Positions 16,944 through 25,389 of a DNA stretch of 37,329 nucleotides are shown here, piece after piece (position 1 is the first letter of the stretch; every line of letters starts with the position of its first letter). Below the pieces are notes generated by a model. The model was given only the letters and a program-made list of their open reading frames with translations, had not been told where the DNA came from and made no database searches. Origin of the DNA: an uncultured Bacillota bacterium (GTDB taxonomy: Bacteria > Bacillota > Clostridia > Christensenellales > UBA1242); the NCBI GenBank assembly GCA_949296805.1, contig CASFPO010000045.1:1-37329 (forward strand), given 5' to 3'. Both the position numbers and the translations under genes were made by a program.

Positions 16944-18119
16944 TTACTCCTTTTTCTCTGAAACTTTAGCAACAACCTTTCCGTCTATAAAGTTTATTAA
17001 AAAGTCTTTGTTTTTATCTAGTTGTTCTAATTTTTTTATAGTTTTACCCTGTTCAATCTTGGCATAACCTTGATTTAAGATATTTAAAGGATTTATTTTA
17101 TTTAATGTTGTTTCCATTATGCCAAGTTCGTAATATCTTTGATTGATATAATCGTCACAGCCTTTAAGAATTTGATTTTTGGTGTTTGTTATCCTATTTT
17201 TCTCTGCAATAAGAAAGTTGTCAAGATAATTTAAAAACTTAAGTTTAATAATATTAAAATTATTTATTTTACTATTAATATAATTTTTACAAACTTTATA
17301 AAAATTGTTAAAGATTATATTTGTACTTTCTTTTTTGTCAGTTATATTGTAAGTTAACAGTTCAGCCGCTGCAGAGGGCGTTGGAGCTCGCAAATCGCTA
17401 ACAAAATCTATAATAGTAAAATCTGTTTCGTGACCTACTGCGGATATAATAGGTTTTTGGCAGTTATAGATTGCCCTTGCAACAAGCTCAGTATTGTATG
17501 CCCACAAATCTTCTAGCGAGCCACCTCCTCGTGCTACTACGATTACGTCAATCTTATCATAATCTGAAAGAAGATTTATCGCCCTTGCAATTTCATTTTC
17601 AGCATTATTGCCCTGAACTTTTGTATTAAATAGCACAATATCGATAGAAGGATTTCGCCTCCAAGTAACATTTTTTATATCCTGCAAAACTGCACCTTCT
17701 TTTGAGGTAATCACGCCTATTCTTTTTATATCAGATGGTATTTTCTTTTTATGTTCCTCATTGAATAGACCTTCTTTTTGGAGCTTGTCTTTAAGTTTTA
17801 AAAATTCCTCATACAGTTTGCCTTGACCTACCTTGACTACACCTATAACATTAAAATTAAACCTTCCGCCCTTTACATAATAGTTAGGAGAGCCAGTTAC
17901 CACTACTCTATCGCCTTCTTTTATATCTTCAAAATAGCTTGGATAAAAGCAGACACAAGACATTGTGCTATTTTCATCTTTCAAGCTAAAATATAGCACA
18001 TTTCTTGTAACGTTTGCACCAAAAACTTCCCCTTCTACGGGTATGTTATGCAAAAGTTCTTCTGCGTCAAATATCTGTTTTATAATTGTATTTAATTTGG
18101 TAACTGAAATAGCTTCCAT
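16944..18119 (-). CDS. xseA: Exodeoxyribonuclease VII large subunit
   Basis: Catalytic subunit that degrades single-stranded DNA to oligonucleotides. The 391 residues start with an OB-fold domain (about 1-100), then the catalytic core with IGVITSKEGAVLQDI, DVIVVARGGGSLEDLWAYN, ISAVGHETDFTIIDFVSD and RAPTPSAAAEL, then a helical C-terminal part that binds XseB and ends in NILNQGYAKI. Slightly shorter than the E. coli protein, as usual in Clostridia. It follows nusB by four bases. Confidence 0.96.
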   Translation of the reverse strand: MEAISVTKLNTIIKQIFDAEELLHNIPVEGEVFGANVTRNVLYFSLKDENSTMSCVCFYPSYFEDIKEGDRVVVTGSPNYYVKGGRFNFNVIGVVKVGQGKLYEEFLKLKDKLQKEGLFNEEHKKKIPSDIKRIGVITSKEGAVLQDIKNVTWRRNPSIDIVLFNTKVQGNNAENEIARAINLLSDYDKIDVIVVARGGGSLEDLWAYNTELVARAIYNCQKPIISAVGHETDFTIIDFVSDLRAPTPSAAAELLTYNITDKKESTNIIFNNFYKVCKNYINSKINNFNIIKLKFLNYLDNFLIAEKNRITNTKNQILKGCDDYINQRYYELGIMETTLNKINPLNILNQGYAKIEQGKTIKKLEQLDKNKDFLINFIDGKVVAKVSEKKE

Positions 18120-18123
18120 TAAA

Positions 18124-18522
18124 TTAATTGTTTCCTTTATTTAATGCTTTTATGATTGATGAAAGCACGCCATTTATAAATTTAGAACTTTTTTCTGTGG
18201 AGAATTTTTTAGCTAGTTCTACCGCTTCGTTTACTACAATTTGATAAGGTGTTTTTATATACATTATTTCAGTAACTGCCTCATAAAGAATGGCAAGGTC
18301 GACTTTATACAGCCTTTCAAGCTCATACTTTTCAAGATGAGATGTAAGCACCTCTTTAATTTGATTTTTATTATCTTCAAAAGCAGATAGTATTTCCTTA
18401 GTAAAAGCTTTGTCTTCCTCTTTTTTTAAAGACACAAAAAACTCTTCGTCAGAAAAATTTTCTTTGACGAAAAGTCTTTCAAAAATTAATTGAAAAGCAA
18501 GTTCTCTTGCAAAAGATCTCAT
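18124..18522 (-). CDS. nusB: Transcription antitermination factor NusB
   Basis: 132-residue all-helical protein that binds boxA RNA with NusE (S10) and supports rRNA transcription. The family pattern is seen at the N-terminus (RSFARELAFQLIFE) and in VDLAILYEAVTEIMYIKTPYQIVVNEAVELAKKFS of the C-terminal half (motif at about residues 80-114). It overlaps the upstream Asp23 gene by four bases (ATGA). Confidence 0.95.
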   Translation of the reverse strand: MRSFARELAFQLIFERLFVKENFSDEEFFVSLKKEEDKAFTKEILSAFEDNKNQIKEVLTSHLEKYELERLYKVDLAILYEAVTEIMYIKTPYQIVVNEAVELAKKFSTEKSSKFINGVLSSIIKALNKGNN

Positions 18523-18884
18523 TGTAGTTCCTCATCGCACGCCACACCATAGACATGCACATTTATTTTCCCCGGTTTAATACCAACCATTGTATTTAGC
18601 GAATTTTTTATATTCTCTTGTATTCTGAATGCCACATCAGGTACGCTATATCCTATATACACCCTAACGTAAACATCAACATTAACTACACCATTAGTGT
18701 CAAACTTTATGCTTACACCTTCATTTTTTGGTTTACGCAACTTTTTATAAAAGGGCAAGTAATCATTTGTTAAAGATTCAACACCATTAATTTCTTTAGT
18801 GGCTAAGTTGATAATAGATAGCAGAATTTCTCTATCAATCTCTACCTTTCCTTTTTTTTGCAAAGTACCATTTGTTTCAGCCAT
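18519..18884 (-). CDS. Asp23/Gls24 family protein (YqhY-like)
   Basis: A 121-residue alpha/beta protein of the Asp23/Gls24 (DUF322) family. It shows the GKVEIDREILLSIINLATKEINGV start and the conserved VDVYVRVYIGYSVPDVAFRIQ middle (positions about 68-90). B. subtilis YqhY, in the same place just upstream of nusB, influences fatty-acid synthesis by affecting acetyl-CoA carboxylase. Function here is inferred from that context only. AGGAG precedes the ATG and a promoter lies upstream. It overlaps nusB by four bases, so it heads the nusB-xseA-xseB unit. Confidence 0.88.
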   Translation of the reverse strand: MAETNGTLQKKGKVEIDREILLSIINLATKEINGVESLTNDYLPFYKKLRKPKNEGVSIKFDTNGVVNVDVYVRVYIGYSVPDVAFRIQENIKNSLNTMVGIKPGKINVHVYGVACDEELQ

Positions 18885-18903
18885 TTTTATCTCCTACAGA
18901 AGT

Positions 18904-18933
18904 ATTATAGCATAAAGCTGATTAAATTTGCAA
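18904..18933 (-). promoter_or_regulatory. Promoter of the Asp23-nusB-xse unit
   Basis: Minus-strand TTGCAA (18933-18928), 18-base spacer, perfect TATAAT (18909-18904). It lies in the 52-base gap after spoIIIAH, where no terminator is visible. Confidence 0.6.
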
Positions 18934-18936
18934 TTA

Positions 18937-19407
18937 TTATACAGGAATAATTTTGATATTTTCTATACTTGTGTTAAGTTGAGATTGAATTATTTCGACA
19001 ATTTGTGCAACTTCTGTTTTAGTGAGTTGCTCTTCTGCTTTAACCACTGCATTTACATTATCATCAGACATTGTTACCACGCAGTCCTCAAAACCTTTTG
19101 CTTTGATAAGCCCTTCAACAACAAGCTCTTGTTCCATCTGTTCGATGAGTTCAAGTTTGGCACTTTCTGCAGTAGCTATTGCCTCAGCTGAAGAAGATTC
19201 ACTCGCAATTATTGCGTCATAGTAAAGCATTTCTTGATCTCTTGTAGACTCTCTGTCCGAGCGATAGGTTTGAAAGTAACTTGAGGTTTGAGTAGTACCA
19301 CTGCTTTCGTCTGTAATAGAGTTGTTAAGTACTACATTTAAGTATCCCGTAATACCTAATAGTAAAACCATTGCTGTGATGATAATAATTTTTGTTCTTT
19401 TTTTCAT
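18937..19407 (-). CDS. spoIIIAH: Stage III sporulation protein AH
   Basis: Mother-cell membrane protein whose C-terminal ring domain meets forespore SpoIIQ to build the channel between the two compartments. The 156 residues have an N-terminal membrane helix (about 8-27), a low-complexity stretch rich in Ser and Glu, then the YscJ/FliF-like ring domain ending in NIKIIPV. It is shorter than the B. subtilis protein (218) mostly in the linker. It is the last gene of the spoIIIA operon, 12 bases after spoIIIAG. Confidence 0.92.
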   Translation of the reverse strand: MKKRTKIIIITAMVLLLGITGYLNVVLNNSITDESSGTTQTSSYFQTYRSDRESTRDQEMLYYDAIIASESSSAEAIATAESAKLELIEQMEQELVVEGLIKAKGFEDCVVTMSDDNVNAVVKAEEQLTKTEVAQIVEIIQSQLNTSIENIKIIPV

Positions 19408-19419
19408 TATTTACTCCTT

Positions 19420-19956
19420 TTAATTTCCTTTAATAATATTTATCTTTGAGGTATTTAGTTCTGTAATAGTCTGTAAAATAGAAAGCATATTTAATTTTAC
19501 ATCTACATCATCTCCACCTTCAGTAACTACAACTATCCCACCAATTTGTGGATAGATTTCCTCTTGAAGTACTGGTTCGCCATCTACCATAACAACATTA
19601 TTTGTAGTGATTGTTGTTCCGTTAGAGGTTGTCCTTATTTCTTCTTCGGTAACAAAAATGTATTCAAATCCTTTGTTTAATGTAACGATTACATTTACTT
19701 CTCCTGCACCCTCTACTCTAGCTAGTACATTTTCAAGTTTATTCTCAAGATAATCTACATATTCCTGTGAAGACGAATAATTAATGCTTAAATTGTCGTT
19801 TTGTGTAGCATCATTTGAGCTGTTTTTAGGCAGAGAGGAAAAATATATTATTGCAAGAATCAGTGCAAGTCCAACAGCTAAATAAATTTCAATATGTTTT
19901 ACTTTTTTGATTTTTTGGTATAATGACTTAAACTTATTTTTAAAGTTATCCATCAT
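19420..19956 (-). CDS. spoIIIAG: Stage III sporulation protein AG
   Basis: Ring-forming membrane protein of the SpoIIIA-SpoIIQ channel. After a basic N-terminus it has one membrane helix (about residues 25-43) and an extracytoplasmic domain containing GEVNVIVTLNKGFEYIFVTE and QIGGIVVVTEGGDD. I use the ATG at 19956, because AGGAGG (19971-19966) is nine bases upstream; an in-frame TTG further up would put that ribosome site inside the gene. The result is 178 residues. The start overlaps the end of spoIIIAF by 11 bases. Confidence 0.93.
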   Translation of the reverse strand: MMDNFKNKFKSLYQKIKKVKHIEIYLAVGLALILAIIYFSSLPKNSSNDATQNDNLSINYSSSQEYVDYLENKLENVLARVEGAGEVNVIVTLNKGFEYIFVTEEEIRTTSNGTTITTNNVVMVDGEPVLQEEIYPQIGGIVVVTEGGDDVDVKLNMLSILQTITELNTSKINIIKGN

Positions 19957-20446
19957 ATAATATCGCCTCCTCTTCAATGTCTACATAACCTTGTATTAGT
20001 GAAGTTATGTCTTGTTTTATCTTTGTTATATTGTTATGCTCGGCATTGTCAGTTATTACTAAATTATTAATATCGACAGTTATCGACTCAAAACTTAAAG
20101 AATTGCCAAAAATATCACAGCTAATATAAACCCTTACATTTTCATAGCCTCGTTTTAGAATATCTTCTTCAATATTTGCTTGCAGACTGTTTATCTTATC
20201 CAAATTTAATTGGTAGATATAATCGTCATCAATAGTTATCTCTTCATAATTGAGTATATCTGATGTGTTAAGCTGTTGTCCAAGAAGTTTAGGTACTGGC
20301 ATAATAATCACAAGAATTATGATAAAAGAAAAAGTTCCCTTAATATAACGATTCATCTGTCCATCAGGGAGAACAAGCTCAACAATAACTGATAAACATA
20401 TTACACCCGCTATGGACATAATCCATGACGAAAGCCCCTCAATCAT
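19946..20446 (-). CDS. spoIIIAF: Stage III sporulation protein AF
   Basis: Two-helix mother-cell membrane protein of the SpoIIIA complex; its soluble C-terminal domain is ring-building-motif-like. The N-terminus IEGLSSWIMSIAGVICLS and the second segment (FSFIIILVIIMPVPKLL) are typical. The ATG at 20446 is chosen because AGGAGG lies four bases upstream (20456-20451); a longer frame beginning ten residues earlier lacks a site. The result is 166 residues. The spoIIIAE stop codon lies inside this ribosome site. Confidence 0.92.
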   Translation of the reverse strand: MIEGLSSWIMSIAGVICLSVIVELVLPDGQMNRYIKGTFSFIIILVIIMPVPKLLGQQLNTSDILNYEEITIDDDYIYQLNLDKINSLQANIEEDILKRGYENVRVYISCDIFGNSLSFESITVDINNLVITDNAEHNNITKIKQDITSLIQGYVDIEEEAILYDG

Positions 20447-20454
20447 AATTCCTC

Positions 20455-21678
20455 CTACACAATATTGGCAGAGCACATAATAAGCCCAAGCATTATAAAG
20501 TACACAAAAGCTACCCCTATAATCAGCACTATAAGTAACACCATACTTTTAGATAGTGATGCTATGAAATTTGCAATCTGCTTATTTCCAAGAGGTTCTA
20601 CTATACCTGCAATCAATTTTAAGGCTAACATAAAAAGAATCAATTGCAGTAGCGGAGATAAAATTGTGGCAAGCAGAAGAAACAAGCCAGTAGCTCCGAG
20701 AGCATTTTTTATCAGATTTGAAGAAAGCAAAATTAGCCCCATCCCATCACTTATATAAGAACCTACAATTGGGATATATGATCTAATAGCGTACTTTGCT
20801 GTTCTGATAGAAATTCCATCAATAGAGCCAGCGGTTATCCCTTGTATTGATAAAAAAGCAGTAAATATGGTAAAAATTAGACCTGTTAGCCATTTATATG
20901 AGCTGTTAAAAAATGATGTAAATTTTTCTAGCTTTACACTGCTTGAAAGGTTGGATACAACCGAAAAAACAATACTAAAGATAAAAATCGGCAGAAGAAG
21001 ATAGGTAAATAAATTCATTACTGTGCTTGTTAAAATTGCCATAGCAGGCTGGTATACAGTTGTGGAAGCACTTCCTCCTATTGCGGTTAGCAAAGTTAAA
21101 AGAATTGGAAAAATCCCATCCATTTGAGCTTTCATCGACTGCAAGGCATTGGTAGTGAGAGCTACCATTTTGACTGTGATAGATAGCACAAGTACAACTA
21201 TAATCCCATACGTAACAAAATGAATAACATTTGAAATTGACTTGCCATTATTGTAAGGTTTAAGTCCTTGTATCATACTACCAATTAGGGCTACAGCTAT
21301 GATAATAGAAATAATGGGCAGTAAGGAGAGTAAGTTTTCAAAAAAGATGCTAATTATCGCTTCCCACAAGCTTGTACCATCCTCAAAGTTTCCATTGATT
21401 AAATTCTGAAGTTTTTGGACAAAACTACTATCGCCAAAGATGGCAAGCTGTCCATCCTCAAGTGCCTTTAGAATGTCTTCAAGCGAAGATAGGTCTAGGT
21501 CTGCAATTTGGTTTTCTATTTCCTCTGACAGCTCTTGTTCTAACTGCTCTTCAGTTATCTCTTCAGATGTTGTTGCCAAGGTAGTTTGGTTTGCTCTTCC
21601 AAATAGAATTAAAAGTAAAATGATAACAACAAGAATTGCAAATAAAATTTTATGTTGACTTAATAACTTTCTTTTCAT
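20455..21678 (-). CDS. spoIIIAE: Stage III sporulation protein AE
   Basis: Large polytopic membrane subunit of the channel, essential for forespore gene expression in B. subtilis. The 407 residues begin with a signal-like helix (about 9-28), an extracytoplasmic acidic domain (40-100) and then about eight membrane helices. Typical stretches include IGGSASTTVYQPAMA, GITAGSIDGISIRTAKYAI and PIVGSYISDGMG. It overlaps the spoIIIAD stop by one base, and its stop codon is embedded in the spoIIIAF ribosome site, so translation is coupled. Confidence 0.96.
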   Translation of the reverse strand: MKRKLLSQHKILFAILVVIILLLILFGRANQTTLATTSEEITEEQLEQELSEEIENQIADLDLSSLEDILKALEDGQLAIFGDSSFVQKLQNLINGNFEDGTSLWEAIISIFFENLLSLLPIISIIIAVALIGSMIQGLKPYNNGKSISNVIHFVTYGIIVVLVLSITVKMVALTTNALQSMKAQMDGIFPILLTLLTAIGGSASTTVYQPAMAILTSTVMNLFTYLLLPIFIFSIVFSVVSNLSSSVKLEKFTSFFNSSYKWLTGLIFTIFTAFLSIQGITAGSIDGISIRTAKYAIRSYIPIVGSYISDGMGLILLSSNLIKNALGATGLFLLLATILSPLLQLILFMLALKLIAGIVEPLGNKQIANFIASLSKSMVLLIVLIIGVAFVYFIMLGLIMCSANIV

Positions 21679-22067
21679 TATGGCAATAACTCCATTATGA
21701 TTTGCAGTATATTTGTTATAATTGGAAGAGCCATAACAAGTATTATAATTTTTCCACCTAATAGCACTTTATCCCCTAGACTAGAGTTGCCAGTATCAGC
21801 ACATATACCAGCAGTGAACTCAATTAAATAACCTACCCCTATAATCTTTAATAAAAGTGTATACAGGTTAGAATTTAACCCCGTTATACCTATAATATTT
21901 CTAAAAGTTTCAAAGACGCTTGAAAGATAATCGATAACAATAAACAATATTATCAATCCACCAACTATAGCTATAATGACCGAGAAATCTGAGCGAATAG
22001 GCTTTATGATGATAGTTGCAAGACAAGTTATCAGCCCTATTGCTATGATTTTAAATATAATATCCAT
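21678..22067 (-). CDS. spoIIIAD: Stage III sporulation protein AD
   Basis: 129-residue polytopic membrane protein with four hydrophobic segments. It resembles SpoIIIAC in its first half (DIIFKIIAIGLITCL) and ends IIMELLP. It is part of the SpoIIIA export-like complex in the mother-cell membrane. It follows spoIIIAC by five bases and is coupled to spoIIIAE by a one-base overlap. Confidence 0.95.
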   Translation of the reverse strand: MDIIFKIIAIGLITCLATIIIKPIRSDFSVIIAIVGGLIILFIVIDYLSSVFETFRNIIGITGLNSNLYTLLLKIIGVGYLIEFTAGICADTGNSSLGDKVLLGGKIIILVMALPIITNILQIIMELLP

Positions 22068-22073
22068 ACTCCC

Positions 22074-22268
22074 CTAAAAATTAAAGATTGTTTTAAGTGT
22101 TGAAAACAAATCGCCTAATAAATTTAGTACCATAATAAGTACTATTATCAGTCCAGCTAACGTGGCAAAGGTGGAAATTTCGTCTTTGCCAGCCTGTTTT
22201 AATATTTGTCCTATAATAGCTGTAAGCAGACCGATACCTGCTATTTTAAAAATTATCTCAACATCCAT
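22074..22268 (-). CDS. spoIIIAC: Stage III sporulation protein AC
   Basis: Small two-helix membrane protein of the SpoIIIA complex. I start it at the ATG at 22268, giving 64 residues beginning MDVEIIFKIAGIG, which matches the usual 64-68-residue family length; an upstream TTG frame would add eight residues across the spoIIIAB stop. AGGTGG precedes the ATG. The motif KDEISTFATLAGLIIVLIMV is typical. Confidence 0.94.
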   Translation of the reverse strand: MDVEIIFKIAGIGLLTAIIGQILKQAGKDEISTFATLAGLIIVLIMVLNLLGDLFSTLKTIFNF

Positions 22269-22275
22269 AGACCAC

Positions 22276-22770
22276 CTAAATAAAAATAACAATAATTAAC
22301 AAGCCTGTGATTATGCCTAATTTAATTGATAGTGAGCCATACTTTTTGTAATCACTATTAACATCTTTAGCCAACTCACCAAATCTTGTTTGAAAATTTT
22401 TAATTTCTTTTGACTGACTATCAACATCACTTCTGCCTAAAGTTTTAAAAAAAGAGAATATCATTTCCTTTTCGTTTTCTTTTAAAAAGGTTATGTTTTT
22501 AAAAAGGTTGTCCTTATCAAGTGGCACTTGTTTATCTAAAAAAGAGATATAATTGATGTCGATACCTTTCAAATCTTTTTTATACTTATCGTCTAAATTT
22601 AAAAAGATATTTTTAACACGCTCTCTTGAATAGTTAATTTCAATATCAAACTTTTGACAAAGATAGAGTAGTGCTTGAAAAAAATTTGCTCGCACCCTGT
22701 ATTTTTTTGAAACAATATAGCCAATCAAAACACAAATCAAAGCTATTAAAATTAAAATTACAATTTTCAC
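22276..22770 (-). CDS. spoIIIAB: Stage III sporulation protein AB
   Basis: 164-residue protein with a membrane helix at each end (about 1-18 and 147-164) and a cytosolic helical domain between, distantly like type II/IV secretion GspF-type proteins. The family landmarks ALLYLCQKFDIEINYSRE (35-52) and FKTLGRSDVDSQ are visible. It is thought to work with the SpoIIIAA ATPase. Ten bases separate it from spoIIIAA. Confidence 0.92.
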   Translation of the reverse strand: MKIVILILIALICVLIGYIVSKKYRVRANFFQALLYLCQKFDIEINYSRERVKNIFLNLDDKYKKDLKGIDINYISFLDKQVPLDKDNLFKNITFLKENEKEMIFSFFKTLGRSDVDSQSKEIKNFQTRFGELAKDVNSDYKKYGSLSIKLGIITGLLIIVIFI

Positions 22771-22779
22771 TTTTGCCTC

Positions 22780-23685
22780 CTACAATCTAACCCTTGAAAA
22801 GTTTTCGTTATAAATGCCTTCGAGTGTTCCTGGACCATTTCTTAATGACAGCAGTACATATCTTTCAAAAAGTTTGTTTTCTATAAGCTTTTCAAAGTTA
22901 GGTTTTTTAAGAAAACTATCAATGCTATCGCAATGTACAGAAGCAAGCACAGTAACGCCACAGTTAATCGCATAATTTACAGCCTCTACATCCTCACGCT
23001 GTCCTAGTTCATCAGTGACTATGATGTTTGGACTTAAAGCTCTGATTCCATTTTCAAAACCCACCGATTTTCGTGCATAGCAAATCTTGTCAGCAAAATT
23101 GCCTACGCAACCATCACTTCCTATATCAAGTTCTCCTCGCTCGTCAAGAATTAAAACATTATAAGCATAATTCCTCTCAGAAAGTTGACAGATAAAATCT
23201 CTTAAAAAAGTAGTCTTTCCAGCTCCAGGAGGCGACAAAACCAAGGTGTTATAAACCTTATTTTCTTCGACTAAATAATTAAAGGCTGACAGCGAACAAT
23301 TTTTAATCTCGTGTGGCAAGCGAATATTTACACTTGAAAAATTTGTCATAGTTTTTATATTTTTGTTTTCTTCTATGATGTCTCCGCCAATACCAAGTCT
23401 TATGCCACCTTGAGTTACAATAAAACCTCTCTTAATCTGCTCGTTTACCGAATAGATAGAACACTCGCTAGCTCTAAAAATTATATCTTCTATCATAACC
23501 TTGCTAGCCCTAATTGCCTCTTTCAAATTTGAGGTTACTCCGCCTCGACCTAAAAAAGTTCTCTGCGAGCCAATTAAAAGTACTATAGGCTTGTCCGCTC
23601 TTAACCTTATCTCACAAACCGAATTTAGATTAACTTTGTTTGCTAAGATATTATAGATATCGTCAGAAAGTATTTTTTCTAGCAT
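22780..23685 (-). CDS. spoIIIAA: Stage III sporulation ATPase AA
   Basis: Cytosolic secretion-type ATPase that powers the SpoIIIA-SpoIIQ channel. The 301 residues show EIRLRADKP near the N-terminus, Walker A SPPGAGKTTFLRD (GAGKT at 154-158), Walker B VLILDERGEL (177-186) and ELGQREDVEAV. AAGGAG precedes the ATG. It heads the eight-gene operon. In B. subtilis this operon is driven by SigE in the mother cell; a weak SigE-like site is noted upstream. Confidence 0.96.
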   Translation of the reverse strand: MLEKILSDDIYNILANKVNLNSVCEIRLRADKPIVLLIGSQRTFLGRGGVTSNLKEAIRASKVMIEDIIFRASECSIYSVNEQIKRGFIVTQGGIRLGIGGDIIEENKNIKTMTNFSSVNIRLPHEIKNCSLSAFNYLVEENKVYNTLVLSPPGAGKTTFLRDFICQLSERNYAYNVLILDERGELDIGSDGCVGNFADKICYARKSVGFENGIRALSPNIIVTDELGQREDVEAVNYAINCGVTVLASVHCDSIDSFLKKPNFEKLIENKLFERYVLLSLRNGPGTLEGIYNENFSRVRL

Positions 23686-23702
23686 AACCCTCTCCTTGCA
23701 TT

Positions 23703-23730
23703 AATCTATGAGAGTTAATACTAACTATTT
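23703..23730 (-). promoter_or_regulatory. Possible SigE-like promoter of the spoIIIA operon
   Basis: On the minus strand AAATAGT (23730-23724), 13-base spacer and CATAGATT (23710-23703), compared with the B. subtilis SigE pattern (ATA-rich -35, CATACAnT -10). The match is partial, and no SigA promoter is visible here, which fits sporulation-specific control. Confidence 0.3.
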
Positions 23731-23749
23731 CAATATCGACAAATAACGC

Positions 23750-23780
23750 AAAAAAAAGCTGTGGGATTACCACAGCTTTT
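23750..23780 (-). terminator. Intrinsic terminator of efp
   Basis: An 11-bp stem, CCACAGCTTTT on one arm (23754-23764 with 23770-23780, five-base loop), followed by a run of T on the minus strand to 23750. It lies 15 bases after the efp stop, separating efp from spoIIIAA. Confidence 0.88.
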
Positions 23781-23795
23781 AACAAAAAATGATTA

Positions 23796-24356
23796 TTATT
23801 TAACTCTTTCCATATAGCTACCATCACGGGTATCTATTCTGATTTTGTCTCCAATATTGATAAACAAAGGAACATTTAAAACATAGCCAGTTTCAACCTT
23901 TGCTGGCTTTGTTGTTGACTTAGATGTATCGCCTTGGATACCTGGCTCACAATCTACAACCTCAAGCTCTACAAATGTTGGCGCATAAACAGAGAATGGA
24001 TTACCTTTATAAAAATACATTGTACAATTTTCATTCTCTTTGATAAAATTAAGAGCATCTTCCACACTATCCCTATTTAATGGAATTTGGTCAAAAGTTT
24101 CAGCGTCCATAAAATAATAGATATCTCCATCATTATAAAGATAAGTCATTTCCTTTTTCTCAATAACTGCGATTTGGAATTTATCTGACGGATTGAAAGT
24201 AGTTTCTTTTACCTGACCTGTCATCACATTTTTCAATTTAGCTCTTACAAATGGCGAGCCTTTGCCTGGTTTAACGTGCAAAAAATCAACGACTGAATAA
24301 ACAGCCCCATCCCATTCAAAAGTAGTACCTTTTCTAAAATCTCCTGCAAATACCAT
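23796..24356 (-). CDS. efp: Elongation factor P
   Basis: Binds the ribosome E site and relieves stalls at consecutive prolines. The 186 residues have the KOW-like domain with [17 protein letters not shown] (modified-lysine loop), two OB domains, and the C-terminal signature [24 protein letters not shown] lies upstream of the ATG. It has its own promoter and terminator. Neighbour to spoIIIAA, as in many Clostridia. Confidence 0.97.
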   Translation of the reverse strand: MVFAGDFRKGTTFEWDGAVYSVVDFLHVKPGKGSPFVRAKLKNVMTGQVKETTFNPSDKFQIAVIEKKEMTYLYNDGDIYYFMDAETFDQIPLNRDSVEDALNFIKENENCTMYFYKGNPFSVYAPTFVELEVVDCEPGIQGDTSKSTTKPAKVETGYVLNVPLFINIGDKIRIDTRDGSYMERVK

Positions 24357-24392
24357 AATAAATTTGTCTCCTTAAAGTTAAATTTCTTATAT

Positions 24393-24421
24393 ATTTTACC
24401 ACACAATCAGCTATTTGTCTA
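24393..24421 (-). promoter_or_regulatory. Promoter of efp
   Basis: Minus-strand TAGACA (24421-24416), 17-base spacer, TAAAAT (24398-24393). The -35 overlaps the end of the upstream endonuclease gene. The predicted leader is about 30 bases. Confidence 0.5.
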
Positions 24422-25268
24422 GTATTTTTTGATATATTTTTTTCATAATTAAAGCATCGTGTGGCATTTTATCCATCGACTCGCAAATAACTCTTGGCGA
24501 AAGTTTATACTCTATCAAAACTTCAGCCAGTGGTTCAAAGTTTGGGCCAAAGATGGTGTCATCATAATTTAGATGCTTAATTTCTCCTTTTGCACCATAT
24601 TGTATTTTTGAAAAATGAATATGGCAGTTATTAGTTCTATCAAAGCCCAAATTTTCAATAGAATAATCAATTATCCTTTTAAAATCTTCCTTAGTTTTAA
24701 GTCCGCCCTGTTCAAGAGAATTTATATGCCCAAAATCAAATGTTGGGACAAGATGAGTATTTGTTTTGCAAAGCTCTACCACCTCTTTATAAGTGCCTAT
24801 TTGCATAGATTTTCCCATTGTTTCTGGGCAGAGATATAAGCCGTCAAGCAAACTCTCCTCTTCCATCTTGTCAAAGGTTTCTTTAAATCTTTTTGTGGTC
24901 AGCGCTATTGCCTCAGCTCTATCAAGTTTACCCTGCGATGCTGGATGAAATACCATTTTATCAGCCCCAAAAGCTTTCATAAATCTAACGCCTGTGTAAA
25001 GATAACCTTGAGTTTTTTGGTACATCAGCTCGTCTGGATTTGCAAAGTTGATATAAAATGGAGCGTGCAAAGATAACTTAATATCATACTCCTTAAATAA
25101 TAGCCCTGCCTTTTGTGCAAGCTCAGTTGACATATTATAACCGTGCCCAAAAGAATATTCATATGCGTCAAGCCCATACTCTTTTACCCATTTTGGCACT
25201 TCTAAAATTGATTTATAGCCTTGCTCATAAAATTCATTTCCACACCCAGATGGGCCAAATAAAACCAT
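24411..25268 (-). CDS. Endonuclease IV-like TIM-barrel protein
   Basis: A 285-residue AP endonuclease family 2 protein that would cut at abasic sites. Visible metal-site elements are LSHAPFYIN-like LHAPFYINFA, FHPAS, CPETMGK, TFDFGH, CHIHFSKIQYG and the late ICES glutamate. These match the His/Asp/Glu ligands of the trinuclear zinc site of Nfo. AAGGAGC precedes the ATG. It stands between truB and efp, where ribF-rpsO would follow truB in many Firmicutes. A sugar-isomerase-like relative is a less likely alternative. Confidence 0.85.
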   Translation of the reverse strand: MVLFGPSGCGNEFYEQGYKSILEVPKWVKEYGLDAYEYSFGHGYNMSTELAQKAGLLFKEYDIKLSLHAPFYINFANPDELMYQKTQGYLYTGVRFMKAFGADKMVFHPASQGKLDRAEAIALTTKRFKETFDKMEEESLLDGLYLCPETMGKSMQIGTYKEVVELCKTNTHLVPTFDFGHINSLEQGGLKTKEDFKRIIDYSIENLGFDRTNNCHIHFSKIQYGAKGEIKHLNYDDTIFGPNFEPLAEVLIEYKLSPRVICESMDKMPHDALIMKKIYQKILDK

Positions 25269-25389
25269 AAGTTGCTCCTTTTTGCTTTAACTTTTGTATA
25301 AGTTATTTGTAATTTGTTAGCCTGCTTACCTATTTTTATAACTAACAAGTAGTCAAACAGAGTTATTAGCTATAGTTTAATAATTTAAA

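Noticed and set aside
19957..19977. Longer spoIIIAG beginning at TTG 19977
   Set aside because: This would put the AGGAGG ribosome site inside the gene; the ATG at 19956 is correctly spaced.
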